From the NCBI GenBank assembly GCA_006503475.1, contig RSEH01000192.1:28086-92085 (forward strand): a stretch of 64,000 bases of DNA, given 5' to 3'. Positions within the stretch are counted from its first letter, which is position 1. Each line of letters starts with the position of its first letter. The notes beneath the pieces were generated by a model. That model was not told where the DNA came from and searched no databases. It worked only from the letters and a program-made list of their open reading frames with translations. Below, in pieces: positions 9,709-18,828 of the stretch. The translations under genes were made by a program, and so were the position numbers. This DNA comes from Stentor roeselii. Taxonomy: Eukaryota; Ciliophora; Heterotrichea; Heterotrichida; Stentoridae.

Positions 9709-11412
9709 TCATCCATTTAAAGAAGAAGTTATCGAGTACTTCTGTTCATACTCCAACATCAAACTTTCACTTTTCCCTTGACTAAGCCTGCTATGTCTAA
9801 TAAGTCTTTCACGTTCGGCCCGATCCCTAACAACAAGCATTTTTCCATCCACCCTTTTTTCATCCCTAATCTCTTCAGCGAAAGCATACCTTTGAAGTCC
9901 AACAGCCCTTACAAATTTATTATAAAGGTTGAAAAAGTTCAAAATACACAAAAATCCCAAGACAATCGGAAAATAAGTGAAATACTGTTCACAGACCTTT
10001 GGCATGAAGTTCATCAAGTCCATAATTTTCATGAATTCCGTGTCTTTCACCTGGATTATCATTAAAAAGTTGTAAACGAGGATGGGCATGAGTCGAGCCA
10101 AGAAGCAGGCGCTGTAAATCAAGCTACTTGGTTGCGTTGACTTGTTCGGGTACAGTCCGTAGATACCTTCTAGCCGAATCTCAAATAAGGGGATGTGAGT
10201 CGCTAGAACTATGTAGGTCAAAGGGATAAGACAGAGAAGTTCATTTAAAAATACACCTGTGTTCATTTTGAATGCTAGTGAAAAAGGTGTTATTTTCGCT
10301 TTTATGAATAATGTTGACTCACTAAAAATCACTGCTAGGCTTAAAATTCCAGAAAAAATACTTAATACACGGAAAAGTAAAGAACGGAAAATACAGTAGT
10401 AGAGGTATTCTATTTTTTCTTTTAGTTTTTTGTGTTTTCCTGTGTGGGTTGGCCAGAGTTCTGATTTGATCACCCATTTTCCACGTCTTTTCGCGACGAG
10501 TACATCTTCTAACATATGAGCTTCAGTCATCATGAGGTTCCAGAGGCTAATTACCTTTTACCATTCATTCCTTTTCTTTTCAAAGACGAGGTTTTTTACC
10601 TTTTTATGCACCCTGACCAATTCCTTATAATCAGTCTTGAAACCTTCCTCATCTCTTTCACTTCCCTTCGACTCCCTCGACTCCCCTTCAACACCCTGGA
10701 GCTCATCCTTCAACTCTTCCCAAACACAAAAAGCCGACTTCCTTAAAACCTCATCAAATTCACAACAATCTTTAATCCTTTCAACCTGTCTTCTAATCCT
10801 TTCAATCCCTTCCAAAATCTCTTTTCTTTTCCCTTCCAAATTCACAACTTTAACCTGAACAATTTCCAAACTTCTCTTCAAATCTCCTTTCTTCCACAAA
10901 TTAACAGGAATAATGACAAGTCCAAAGCCAAGTAAGACCATAACCAATAAAAGTCCCCAAAGGTTACTAAGCAAGACGAAAATTTCAGGAATGTTGATAA
11001 GAGTCATCTGGCCAATGATCATCAAGTACACGACAAAGCCTGCGAAAGCAGTTCCGACAATTAAAATGAATTTTGCCTCGGTTTTTAAAGCGTCTTTCAA
11101 GCGGAGGGCAAGTGTGAATTCGCCGGACCTGTAGTAAGAGTTCATTACTGGAAGGACAAGCCAACAGACGACGAAAATCGTCCAATAAAGAAGGAACCAA
11201 ATTGGCTTTAAAGAGATTGGAGGGGATTGTGACTGGGAGAGGTAGATATCGTATGGAATCAGAGTGATTATGATGAATGAACTGAACCACCCTAGGAATA
11301 CGAACAGGTAGACTGAACAGTGGGTTTTAAGGCTGGAGTAACAGTGCAGGAGAAGCACTGTGAAGATAAATACGCATAGGAAGGATACTAGCGTTAATAA
11401 CTCTCCTAACAT
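9709..11412 (-). CDS. LMBR1-family membrane protein, LMBRD2-like (spliced)
   Basis: Two exons (11412-10562 and 10546-9709) join across a 15-nt intron into a 562-residue multipass protein. Exon 1 carries about five N-terminal helices with the family-like segment WFLLYWTIFVVCWLVLPVMN and SYYRSGEFTLALRLKDALK, then a charged cytosolic coiled coil. Exon 2 carries the C-terminal helices and a basic tail. Across the junction the protein reads NECLWNLMMTEAHMLED. LMBRD2-type proteins are plasma-membrane proteins linked to GPCR and beta-arrestin signalling in animals; the ciliate role is unknown. Read without splicing it looks like two separate genes. Length fits the family (500-700 residues). The family call is fairly firm. 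Confidence 0.88.
10547..10561 (-). other. 15-nt intron in the LMBR1-like gene
   Basis: On the coding strand gtaaaaggtaattag. If retained, the frame ends at once with TAA after GAATGG. If removed, TG joins C to form a Cys codon and the LMBR1 frame continues into the second exon. Confidence 0.93.
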
Positions 11413-11765
11413 TCAATTATTTTAGAGAATTGGTGGAATTTGGGATTGGATTTTGAGTTGGATACTTGGAAATCTGATCAATTCTAAATAAGATTTTTAT
11501 GATTTTAAATGTTTTAGAGTTTCAAAGGTTTTTTCTTTACAATTTCGAGGTATTTCTATTAAAAAAAACAAAAAAACCCTCAAAAAACCAGAAATTTTTA
11601 AAAAATTGTTTAAAAAATCATCAAAAAATGTTTTTTTCTATAAGGTCCAGAGGTACTTCCCATAAAAACCAATCCAATTCAACCTTTCTCAGTTAATTCT
11701 TTAAAACCCGTAATATTAATCCAGCATCTTCATACTTTAACCTTATAATTGTCTATTCACCACAA
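11413..11765. other. Intergenic region
   Basis: Divergent spacer of about 350 bp, with A/T runs and no supported gene. A short Lys/Phe-rich open frame inside it (11499-11696) has low-complexity composition and is judged accidental. Confidence 0.6.
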
Positions 11766-12194
11766 ATGGCCAGCATTCAATTTAATCTTACTGAGTTCAA
11801 AAACGAAAAACCAAAAGAAAGACTCGTGATTCCATCTTCTGTGGCTTCAAGAATCGGTTCCCCACTGGAGAACTTCGTCGAGATGCCGAATTCAAAAGAT
11901 CTTGGCTTGAGCTTTATCGAGACTCGCTCAGAACTGATAACACCCAACAACCTTTTTTCGCCTTCTTACAGTCAAAATTCGGTGAAACCTCAAAATGAGC
12001 TGCTATTTGAACTTGATATCATCAAAGAAAGGATCAGAGCAATAAACCAGAAACTTGAGCAGAATTTGGGTGTACTGAAAAAAACTGAAGATAGTCCTTT
12101 TTCCGCTTCTGAGATTGTAAAAAGTAGGATTTTCGAAATGAAAGGGAAAAAAAAGATTCGATGTACTTGTACGAAAGATTGTGAAATATTTTAA
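11766..12194 (+). CDS. Small coiled-coil protein with CaaX-like tail CEIF (paralogue 1)
   Basis: A 142-residue protein. The N-terminal two thirds are Ser/Pro/Glu-rich and probably disordered. A short coiled coil at about residues 80-105 (LFELDIIKERIRAINQKLEQ) is followed by a basic stretch and the end RCTCTKDCEIF. The last four residues, C-E-I-F, fit a CaaX prenylation box, and two cysteines just upstream could be palmitoylated. The protein is therefore probably a membrane-anchored adaptor; this is inference. The neighbour at 12507-12965 has the same architecture and ends LCSCSNGCEIF, so the two are a tandem duplication. Family not recognised. Confidence 0.78.
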   Translation: MASIQFNLTEFKNEKPKERLVIPSSVASRIGSPLENFVEMPNSKDLGLSFIETRSELITPNNLFSPSYSQNSVKPQNELLFELDIIKERIRAINQKLEQNLGVLKKTEDSPFSASEIVKSRIFEMKGKKKIRCTCTKDCEIF

Positions 12195-12506
12195 TTTGAG
12201 TAAATTACTGAATTTTTCACATAGGTGTTAAAATTTTAGAAATATGAAGGGGTTTATGTTAAATGTTTCTAGGGATTAAACTTTGTTGTTAATATTTGGA
12301 ACTTTTAGGTTTCAACCTTTGACTTTAAGATAATCACTTTAAATGCAAGATAATATGAAAATTTTTCTATCAACAAGAAATTCAACTTAAAACATTTAAA
12401 CCCACTTTCCACAACACCCAACTCAATTCCTTTCCACATTTCCAAACCACTTCAAATCTTTCAAAATCGTCAAAAATACGCTTTAATTAAATAAATCAGA
12501 ATAACA
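12195..12506. other. Intergenic region
   Basis: About 310 bp between the two CEIF paralogues. G/T-rich after the first gene and C/A-rich before the second, the usual skew switch of this window. No gene or RNA seen. Confidence 0.6.
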
Positions 12507-12965
12507 ATGGCTGAAAACCTTTCAAGTCCTTTAACTCCTTCAAGTCCTTCAGGTCCTTCCAGATTTAAATTTTCGTCAACTTCCATATCGACGCAAAATT
12601 CTCCTTCAAACTTGTTTTTCGAACTATCAGAAAAGTCGATTTTTGACTTCAGTTTTTTTGAATCAAAAGCAGACTGCAAAGGAGAAGACTTGGACTGTAA
12701 AGCTGAACTTACCAAGGCAAACTCTTCAGAAAGTCTCAACATTTCCAAGACAAGTTGCGTAGCCGAGCTCGAAATAATGTTAAATCAAACAAAAGCTCTC
12801 AACAAGAAACTTAAAACTAACCTGGTCAAGTTGAAGGAAAGAGAAAAAAAACAAGTTTTTTTAGCTGAAAGTCTTGCAAGGCAAACGAGAAAAAGAAGAA
12901 GTTTTGACAGTTGTTTGAGAGAAGAAGTTTTATGTTCATGTTCAAATGGATGCGAGATTTTTTAG
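12507..12965 (+). CDS. Small coiled-coil protein with CaaX-like tail CEIF (paralogue 2)
   Basis: A 152-residue paralogue of the preceding gene. It has a Ser/Pro-rich N-terminus (MAENLSSPLTPSSPSGPSRF), a helical segment at about residues 90-118 (ELEIMLNQTKALNKKLKTNL), a basic cluster (RQTRKRRS) and the end LCSCSNGCEIF. The pattern C-x-C-x3-C-E-I-F is shared exactly in spacing with the first copy, while the N-terminal halves have diverged strongly. This suggests selection on the tail, consistent with prenylation of the last Cys plus acylation of the others. It ends with TAG, and the next gene starts only 17 bp later on the same strand. Confidence 0.78.
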   Translation: MAENLSSPLTPSSPSGPSRFKFSSTSISTQNSPSNLFFELSEKSIFDFSFFESKADCKGEDLDCKAELTKANSSESLNISKTSCVAELEIMLNQTKALNKKLKTNLVKLKEREKKQVFLAESLARQTRKRRSFDSCLREEVLCSCSNGCEIF

Positions 12966-12982
12966 ATGAGGGTAGATTATAA

Positions 12983-13666
12983 ATGAATTTAAAAATTGAG
13001 ATATCGCTTTTGGTCTTAGGAGGAATTCTTAGAATCTTGTGTGTTGGGTGGAACTTTTACTACTGCTTCAAATCCGAATTCTACTTTGATGACTTTCGAG
13101 CGATTTGCTTTACTTTTATCGCTGCTCCTTCTGCTCTCTTCATCATTATCACGATCATTTTGATTTCAATTGATATTTTTAAGTGCAGGTTCAATAAAGT
13201 ACTGTTTAAAATTGGACTTGGACTGTTGATTGCTGTTGGAGGACCTTTGGGAGCGCCTTTATTTGTTTATGCTGTACTTCTCGCTATCAATGACTCACGG
13301 ACTGGAGACTTTCATATTATTGACTCGATTGCAAGAGTTACTAGCCTTATTGAGTCTCTTTTTGAGTCTTTGCCTCAGATTGCTTTGCAGATTTATAATA
13401 ACAACAAGATGCAGCTTTGGAATGATAATTTGAAAATGATTTCAATCATTTTATCGGTATTTGGCATATTTTACACTATTTATAAGCTTTGCTCGTCTGT
13501 GGATAAGGTCCAGATGTACGAGTCGGCAGTATCACTGAAAATCAGGCCAAGTGTAACTAATGAAAAAGTATCAACATCCAGAAAAAGCAACATTAACTCA
13601 GATTTACATAATGACAATCACGTCAGCGACTTGGAAGTTTATGAAATGGGAGAAGAAGTCGATTAG
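12983..13666 (+). CDS. XK-related-like multipass membrane protein
   Basis: A 227-residue protein with about five hydrophobic helices (roughly residues 7-29, 38-62, 72-98, 118-135 and 148-166). The segment LIESLFESLPQIALQIYNN resembles the conserved ESLPQ...LQ.Y stretch of XK-related proteins, which in animals include phospholipid scramblases. The protein is shorter than animal XKRs (350-450 residues), so it may be a reduced version. The C-terminal 50 residues are Ser/Asp-rich and cytosolic. The start is 17 bp after the stop of the CEIF paralogue. The family is suggested by one motif and topology only. Confidence 0.65.
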   Translation: MNLKIEISLLVLGGILRILCVGWNFYYCFKSEFYFDDFRAICFTFIAAPSALFIIITIILISIDIFKCRFNKVLFKIGLGLLIAVGGPLGAPLFVYAVLLAINDSRTGDFHIIDSIARVTSLIESLFESLPQIALQIYNNNKMQLWNDNLKMISIILSVFGIFYTIYKLCSSVDKVQMYESAVSLKIRPSVTNEKVSTSRKSNINSDLHNDNHVSDLEVYEMGEEVD

Positions 13667-13773
13667 AATAAATTGATAAACTTTGATGATAGAATTAAAC
13701 CAAAATCAGCATTAGTAATTTTTAATGAATTTGAATGATGCAATCATCTCATCACTTTTTGATAATTTAAACG

Positions 13774-15057
13774 ATGGCGACTAACTTTTACTTCGGAGGC
13801 AGCATCGACGCTGACTTCAAACAATTCAAAGAATGGGAAAAACAAGAAAAAATCAAAGAAAACCTGAAAAAGGCTTCAACAAAAAGTCAGTATCGAGCAG
13901 GACTTAATGAGCAACTCATTGAATTAAATCTGGGAAAGATAAACATGAAGAAAGGGAAAAAAGTCGACTTGATCGAAGTCAACAAAAGAATAAAACAAGA
14001 AGAAATCCAAATTTTAAACCAAAAAAAGGCCGAAGCCCAGAAAAAAATGCAGCTAAAGGAAGTACTTCAAAATGACCTTCAAGATCTTAAACAAAGACGC
14101 CTCTGGGAAAAGCAAAAAGATTTAAATGATCCTAGAAACGCTGGAGAATTAATTGAAAAAATGATACAAGCACAGAATCAACATAGAAAATTCGATAATT
14201 TCAGGAGAAATAGTGAAGAAAGTGCCTTTTCTGGAAAAAATCACTTGGGAAACATGGAAATTTCCAAGAGAAATGAAATGTTTTCGCAAAATACCCCGAA
14301 AAAGTACTTTGATATGGGGAATGATAATGAAAAAAAAGAGTTTTTTAAAGCTATTAGTGAAAAACAGCTGAAAATGGAAAAAAACTACTCGAAAATAGTA
14401 AAAAAAGATGAAAAAGAAAAAAGTAAAGTTTTGGAAAATTGGATTGAAAGAGGAAAGTTCGAAGAAATTAAAAAGTTCGATGAAAGGATTCAACAGGAAA
14501 AGAATTATAAAGAAAGTCTAAGAAAAGAAGTGAAAAGTGGGCTTGAAAGTCAGCTTAAAATGAGAAACGAGTTAAAAGAACAAGAAAAAAGAGAAGATAA
14601 AGCTTATGCACATAAAAGAGATACTTTAATTCAGCAAGATTTAGAGAAAGAAATGAAAATGGCTCAAATTCAAAGGAAAGAAAGAGAAAAGTACAAAGAA
14701 GACTTAAAAAAGCAAATGAAAAACTCGAATATTCTTGAAGCTTATCATCAGAGAGTAACTGAAGACAGTTCTCTTACTTCAAGAACTCCAAAAAGTCTTC
14801 AGAGTTTACATCGGATCGAATCTAGAGGAGTTACTTCTGGAAATGATATGAAACTTGCTGTTTCACCTTATAAACCTAATGCTGAATCTCAAATTCATAA
14901 AAGTCCTGTTGAAAGGTTTACAGGATCACTCATTATGCAATCTCCTAAGGAAAACCAGCCGAGGTTTTCCATGGCTTCAATTGAGCAATCACCAACTATC
15001 AGCCGAGCCTTATACTCCCAAAAATTCATCAATTTAAGACCAAAAGAGAATCAATAA
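13774..15057 (+). CDS. Long coiled-coil protein, probably cytoskeletal
   Basis: A 427-residue, highly charged protein (Lys, Glu and Gln dominate). Near-continuous coiled coil is predicted by eye from residues 15 to 125 and 190 to 325. Between them lies an Asn/Ser-rich linker, and the C-terminal 100 residues are Ser/Pro-rich with several SP and TP sites (RTPKSLQ, VSPYKP, QSPKEN). The composition resembles ciliate basal-body and cortical filament proteins and the trichohyalin-like proteins of cilia, but no specific family is recognised. There is no membrane segment. The phosphorylation-site-like tail suggests cell-cycle control, as inference. The ATG at 13774 begins MATNFYFGG. Confidence 0.75.
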   Translation: MATNFYFGGSIDADFKQFKEWEKQEKIKENLKKASTKSQYRAGLNEQLIELNLGKINMKKGKKVDLIEVNKRIKQEEIQILNQKKAEAQKKMQLKEVLQNDLQDLKQRRLWEKQKDLNDPRNAGELIEKMIQAQNQHRKFDNFRRNSEESAFSGKNHLGNMEISKRNEMFSQNTPKKYFDMGNDNEKKEFFKAISEKQLKMEKNYSKIVKKDEKEKSKVLENWIERGKFEEIKKFDERIQQEKNYKESLRKEVKSGLESQLKMRNELKEQEKREDKAYAHKRDTLIQQDLEKEMKMAQIQRKEREKYKEDLKKQMKNSNILEAYHQRVTEDSSLTSRTPKSLQSLHRIESRGVTSGNDMKLAVSPYKPNAESQIHKSPVERFTGSLIMQSPKENQPRFSMASIEQSPTISRALYSQKFINLRPKENQ

Positions 15058-15180
15058 ACTTCAAGTCATCAATAAATAATCCACCCTTATCTCCAGCATC
15101 TTCTCCAAGACTTTCTAATCAATTAAATAAACATCTAAAGCGTTTCTTCTAAAATGAAGTTATAAACGAATAAATATAAC

Positions 15181-15531
15181 ATGGCTGAGTTCAAAAGAGC
15201 AGAATACCCTCCAGCTTATGACCCTGAAGTGCAAGACACTCGCGAAGTCCAGGTGAGTGTCAATACAAACGATGATCAACCGTTTTATGGATACCAAGAA
15301 GACAGCGTTGGATTCACCCCTCGGCAATTTTACTGCCCTAATTGCAACAGATTCAATTGGAGCAAAGTATCAAATAAAATTGGAGTCTTCTCTTGGCTTA
15401 TTTGCTCTTATTTGTGCTTAATAGGCTGCTGGGTTTGTTGTTTTATCCCTTTCTTGGTTTCTAGTTGTCAGGATACTATCCACTCGTGTGCTGTTTGTGG
15501 TAAGAGCTTTGCAGTTGTGCCTCCGTTATAA
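15181..15531 (+). CDS. LITAF-domain (SIMPLE-like) membrane protein
   Basis: A 116-residue protein matching the LITAF family. The N-terminus has the PPAY motif (residues 10-13) that in animal LITAF recruits WW-domain ubiquitin ligases of the NEDD4 type. A zinc knuckle follows, FYCPNCNRF, then a hydrophobic membrane-embedded segment (about residues 66-92, with LICSYLCLIGCWVCCF). The closing half-site is HSCAVCGKSF. The two CxxC halves bind one zinc and place the hydrophobic stretch in the cytosolic leaflet of late endosomes and lysosomes. In animals the family acts in endosomal sorting; the same is likely here. Length is typical. Confidence 0.93.
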   Translation: MAEFKRAEYPPAYDPEVQDTREVQVSVNTNDDQPFYGYQEDSVGFTPRQFYCPNCNRFNWSKVSNKIGVFSWLICSYLCLIGCWVCCFIPFLVSSCQDTIHSCAVCGKSFAVVPPL

Positions 15532-15662
15532 TAATTTTGAATAAGTTTCAATATTAAGAAATTTAAGTTTAAAATTCTTCAAATAATAAACACTATATAA
15601 TTAGTGGAATCACAAATTACTATTTATTCAAGATATCTTAAGAACATAATCATCTCATAAAT

Positions 15663-16547
15663 ATGCAGTCTTCAAAATCGACAAGAAACTCAATGAAGCC
15701 AAGAAAAAACATGACCAATTCAATAGACACCTTTTTAAAGCAATCAGACGAAATCCAAAATGAAATCCACCGACTTTCCGATATCTGTGAAGTCGAATCA
15801 TCGAAAAGGCCGCGAAAGCATCAATCTTTCTCAAACCCCGAAGAAGATTACATAAAATCCATAAACACCTCTCTAGAAAAGCACGGTTTTAAAACAATTC
15901 CATTAAAAAGCCCTTCAATTTCCTCCTTTTCCGACATCCTAATCGATGTACTTACAGAATTTTCCAGTCTAAAAGAATCTTTACAAGAAAACCAAGAAAA
16001 GCCCATCGAAAATCCATCATCTTTAAACAAACAAGCGAAAAGCAGATTTCGCAAAAGCCAGGAAAATTTTCCAGTTTTCACCGACTCTTACAAAATCTCC
16101 GTGTTAGACGAGGTGATGTCAATAATTGAAAGTAAAAACTACGACTGCATCATTCCTGACATCTTGAAAATAAAAAAAGCCATTAACAGTCTTCCAGCAA
16201 TAGAAAATTTCCTAAACCAAATTTGTGTCGAGTTATTTCCAGACCCTTCTTCCAAGTACAACCTGGACCTTGCAATATCAAAAATTCGAGGAATTGGAAA
16301 AATTCAATCAGAATTCGATGAAATGATAGAAGAAAACTTATCACTTCGAAAAATCGTTGACTATTTTTCTAGATTATTTCAAGTTAAAGGTCAAGAAAAC
16401 ATCTTAGAAACAATTGAATGTGTTTTTTACTTTGTCCATGAAATGAAAGACTTTCTTGAAAAAACCAGAAAAATCTTGAATCTCGGTCAGAAGACTCCAG
16501 CTGACCAAGTCATTCGAGAGATTTTTAATAAGTTAAATAATTTTTAA
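15663..16547 (+). CDS. Cep70-like centrosomal or basal-body protein (tentative)
   Basis: A 294-residue protein with an N-terminal Ser/Arg-rich segment, a helical middle, and a C-terminal helical domain. The C-terminal stretch, with RKIVDYFSRLFQV at about 225-237 and an acidic-hydrophobic pattern ending in VIREIFNKLNNF, resembles the C-terminal region of Cep70 proteins, which bind gamma-tubulin and act in centrosome and cilium assembly. This match is from pattern memory and should be treated as tentative. The TAA stop (16545-16547) overlaps the ATG of the next gene by one base (TAATG), which is rare for separate nuclear genes. Confidence 0.6.
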   Translation: MQSSKSTRNSMKPRKNMTNSIDTFLKQSDEIQNEIHRLSDICEVESSKRPRKHQSFSNPEEDYIKSINTSLEKHGFKTIPLKSPSISSFSDILIDVLTEFSSLKESLQENQEKPIENPSSLNKQAKSRFRKSQENFPVFTDSYKISVLDEVMSIIESKNYDCIIPDILKIKKAINSLPAIENFLNQICVELFPDPSSKYNLDLAISKIRGIGKIQSEFDEMIEENLSLRKIVDYFSRLFQVKGQENILETIECVFYFVHEMKDFLEKTRKILNLGQKTPADQVIREIFNKLNNF

Positions 16548-17002
16548 TGGAACTTGGTGATTTGTATGAAAAGTTCTCTAGTAATCAACCTAGTTTGATC
16601 TTAAGGCTAAAGGCGCGATTTTTAAGAGGATGTTTCGCTTATTATTCAGTGATGCGAGGTCATAATGCAGTGATTTCATCTTCAACGCACGAGTACAAAA
16701 AGTTCAAAAGTTTTTTGATTTATCTTGGCTTCTTTCTACCAGTGACACTTAATAAGTATTATTTGAGGAAAATTGTGGAAATTACTGGAAGTACGAGAAA
16801 GTTTATCGTTGTTCCTTTAGTTGGAGCTACTCATGTTGTGACCTCGCTTGGGGGGGGACTCGCTGCTTATTCTGGGTTACAGGTCTGGAGTGTTTTAAGG
16901 TCTATGTACTTTGCGAGCTACTTGGCCACATTAGCCTTTTGTGTTGATGACCCTCATGATAAGATCTACAAGCAGTCTAAAATAATGAGAAACGCTCTTT
17001 AG
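16547..17002 (+). CDS. Small membrane-associated protein, unknown
   Basis: A 151-residue protein of unknown family. Hydrophobic stretches lie at about residues 54-70 (FLIYLGFFLPVTLNKYYL) and 84-125 (a Gly/Val/Ala-rich region and SMYFASYLATLAFCV), so it may be membrane-inserted; charged ends are present. The first ATG overlaps the stop of the Cep70-like gene in TAATG. A later in-frame ATG (MRGHNAVISS, about 16650) is possible, but the intervening residues look coding, so the first is kept. No 15-16-nt intron that would fuse the two genes is visible around the junction. Confidence 0.65.
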   Translation: MELGDLYEKFSSNQPSLILRLKARFLRGCFAYYSVMRGHNAVISSSTHEYKKFKSFLIYLGFFLPVTLNKYYLRKIVEITGSTRKFIVVPLVGATHVVTSLGGGLAAYSGLQVWSVLRSMYFASYLATLAFCVDDPHDKIYKQSKIMRNAL

Positions 17003-17048
17003 GTATATCTCTAGTCATCCACTTATCCCATTTTCAAATAAACCTATA

Positions 17049-18704
17049 ATGTCATTATCAAAAAAGCCATCTCAAGAATCTCTGCCAAATGAAAACCTGA
17101 TTGAAGAACACATCACATTAAATGACGGAACCACTCAAATCAGAAAATACTCAAAACGAAAATTCCTAGGCAAAGGAGGATTCGCCCGAGTTTACGAGTT
17201 CATGGTTCTCGACAGCAGACGTCTGATAGCATCTAAAATAATAAGCAAAGACCAGCTAACAAAAGTTCGCCGTCGTCAAAAGCTAATGTCAGAGATAAAG
17301 ATCCACAAGTCCTTATCCCACCCAAACATCGTGAAATTCGAGCACTACTTCGAAGACGACGAAAACGTATACATCTTACTAGAACTATGCACAAACCAGT
17401 CAATGAGCGAGTTACTCCGAAGAAGAAAGCGTTTAACAGAACTAGAAGTTCAATGTTACATGGTTCAAATAATATCCGCCCTGACTTACATCCACAGTAA
17501 AAACGTAATTCATCGAGACTTAAAAATCGGCAACTTATTCATCAGTGAAAAAATGGAAGTCAAACTTGGTGACTTCGGCCTTGCCTCAAAGTTAGACTTC
17601 GAAGGACAAAAGCGAAAGACAATCTGCGGTACTCCGAACTACATCGCTCCAGAAGTCCTTGACAGTAAACTCGGACATAGCTTCGAAGTGGACATCTGGG
17701 CGTTAGGGGTCATTATGTTCACACTTCTTGTAGGAAGGCCTCCTTTTGAGACGAATGATGTGAAAAAGACTTATAATTTGATTAAAATGAATGCTTATTC
17801 ATTTCCTGATGCGGTTTCTGTATCGCCTGAAGCGAAAAGCTTGATCACTCAGATACTGAAAAGTGACCCAAGTCGACGTCCGACTTTGACGGAGATCTTG
17901 AGACATGAGTTTTTTACTACAAGCTGCTCGATTCCGAAATTGTTGCCTGTTAGCACACTTGCTGTACCACCCAGTGAAGCTTATGTTAAGAAGTTCAACC
18001 CTTTGCCTTGCTATAATCCGGCAGAGTCTGCTTCTGATACTGTACCAGTTAAGTCAATTTTGGCGTCGTCTAAAAAACTCGCCTCGAATAATACGGAAAG
18101 ACCCACTAAGTCGACTTTGTCGACTTCTTCTGTTTTGAATATCTGGGTGAAGAAGTGGATTGATTATAGCAGTAAGTATGGACTTGGGTATCTGCTGTCT
18201 AATGGATCGGCTGGAGTTTATTTCAACGACTCAACCAAGATTCTCATGCATCCCGACCAGAGTGTTTTTTACTACATAGAAAGATCCAACTCTAAGAAAG
18301 ACCTGATTTTCACCTACAACGTAAACCAGGTCCCTGAAAAATTATACAAGAAATTCGCGCTAATGCAACATTTCAAAAGTTACCTGGAAACCGATGAGCA
18401 GGTCGAAAAAAACCCCGTCAAAGATGACGAGGTTAATTATGTCAAGAAGTGGATTCGCACTAAAAGAGCGATTTTATTTCGATTTGCCAATAAAAATGTT
18501 CAGGTCAGCTTTCAAGATAAAACTGAAGTCATCGTCGCAAATGAAGCCAGAATGATGACTTATGTCAATAAAAAGTTCGAAAGAATCACCCTGCCGATGA
18601 ACCAGGCGCTTGAAAGTTTTGACCCCGAAATGGCCAAAAGGGTAAAGTATACCCGTGATATTCTCAATTACATGATGAATGGCAAAAAAGGACAGATTAG
18701 CTAG
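17049..18704 (+). CDS. PLK: Polo-like kinase
   Basis: A 551-residue Ser/Thr kinase that drives mitosis and centriole or basal-body duplication in eukaryotes. The kinase domain spans about residues 36-292: glycine loop GKGGFARVYE, Lys63, HRDLKIGNLF with catalytic Asp157, DFG at 175-177, activation loop KRKTICGTPNYIAPE. Thr191 is the equivalent of the activating T210 of human PLK1. Two polo boxes follow at about 365-440 (WIDYSSKYGLGYLLSNGSAG) and 465-540 (WIRTKRAILFRFANKN). They bind phosphorylated partners and target the kinase. Length and order match PLK1-type kinases. All catalytic residues are present. Confidence 0.97.
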   Translation: MSLSKKPSQESLPNENLIEEHITLNDGTTQIRKYSKRKFLGKGGFARVYEFMVLDSRRLIASKIISKDQLTKVRRRQKLMSEIKIHKSLSHPNIVKFEHYFEDDENVYILLELCTNQSMSELLRRRKRLTELEVQCYMVQIISALTYIHSKNVIHRDLKIGNLFISEKMEVKLGDFGLASKLDFEGQKRKTICGTPNYIAPEVLDSKLGHSFEVDIWALGVIMFTLLVGRPPFETNDVKKTYNLIKMNAYSFPDAVSVSPEAKSLITQILKSDPSRRPTLTEILRHEFFTTSCSIPKLLPVSTLAVPPSEAYVKKFNPLPCYNPAESASDTVPVKSILASSKKLASNNTERPTKSTLSTSSVLNIWVKKWIDYSSKYGLGYLLSNGSAGVYFNDSTKILMHPDQSVFYYIERSNSKKDLIFTYNVNQVPEKLYKKFALMQHFKSYLETDEQVEKNPVKDDEVNYVKKWIRTKRAILFRFANKNVQVSFQDKTEVIVANEARMMTYVNKKFERITLPMNQALESFDPEMAKRVKYTRDILNYMMNGKKGQIS

Positions 18705-18828
18705 AGGTGGTCTGTGAATAGTAATATAATACTTTAAAGAAGTCAGAGTTGATAAGGGTTAAAACTGAGAAGAATGGGTAATTATAATATTATTTATTAT
18801 TTGATGAAATATTTTCGGTCATCAAATC

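Noticed and set aside
11499-11696. 65-codon plus-strand frame
   Set aside because: Low-complexity Lys/Phe/Asn composition in AT-rich spacer, no recognised features.
16500-16570. A tiny intron fusing the Cep70-like gene with the next gene
   Set aside because: No GT...AG segment of 15-16 nt spans the stop codon there.
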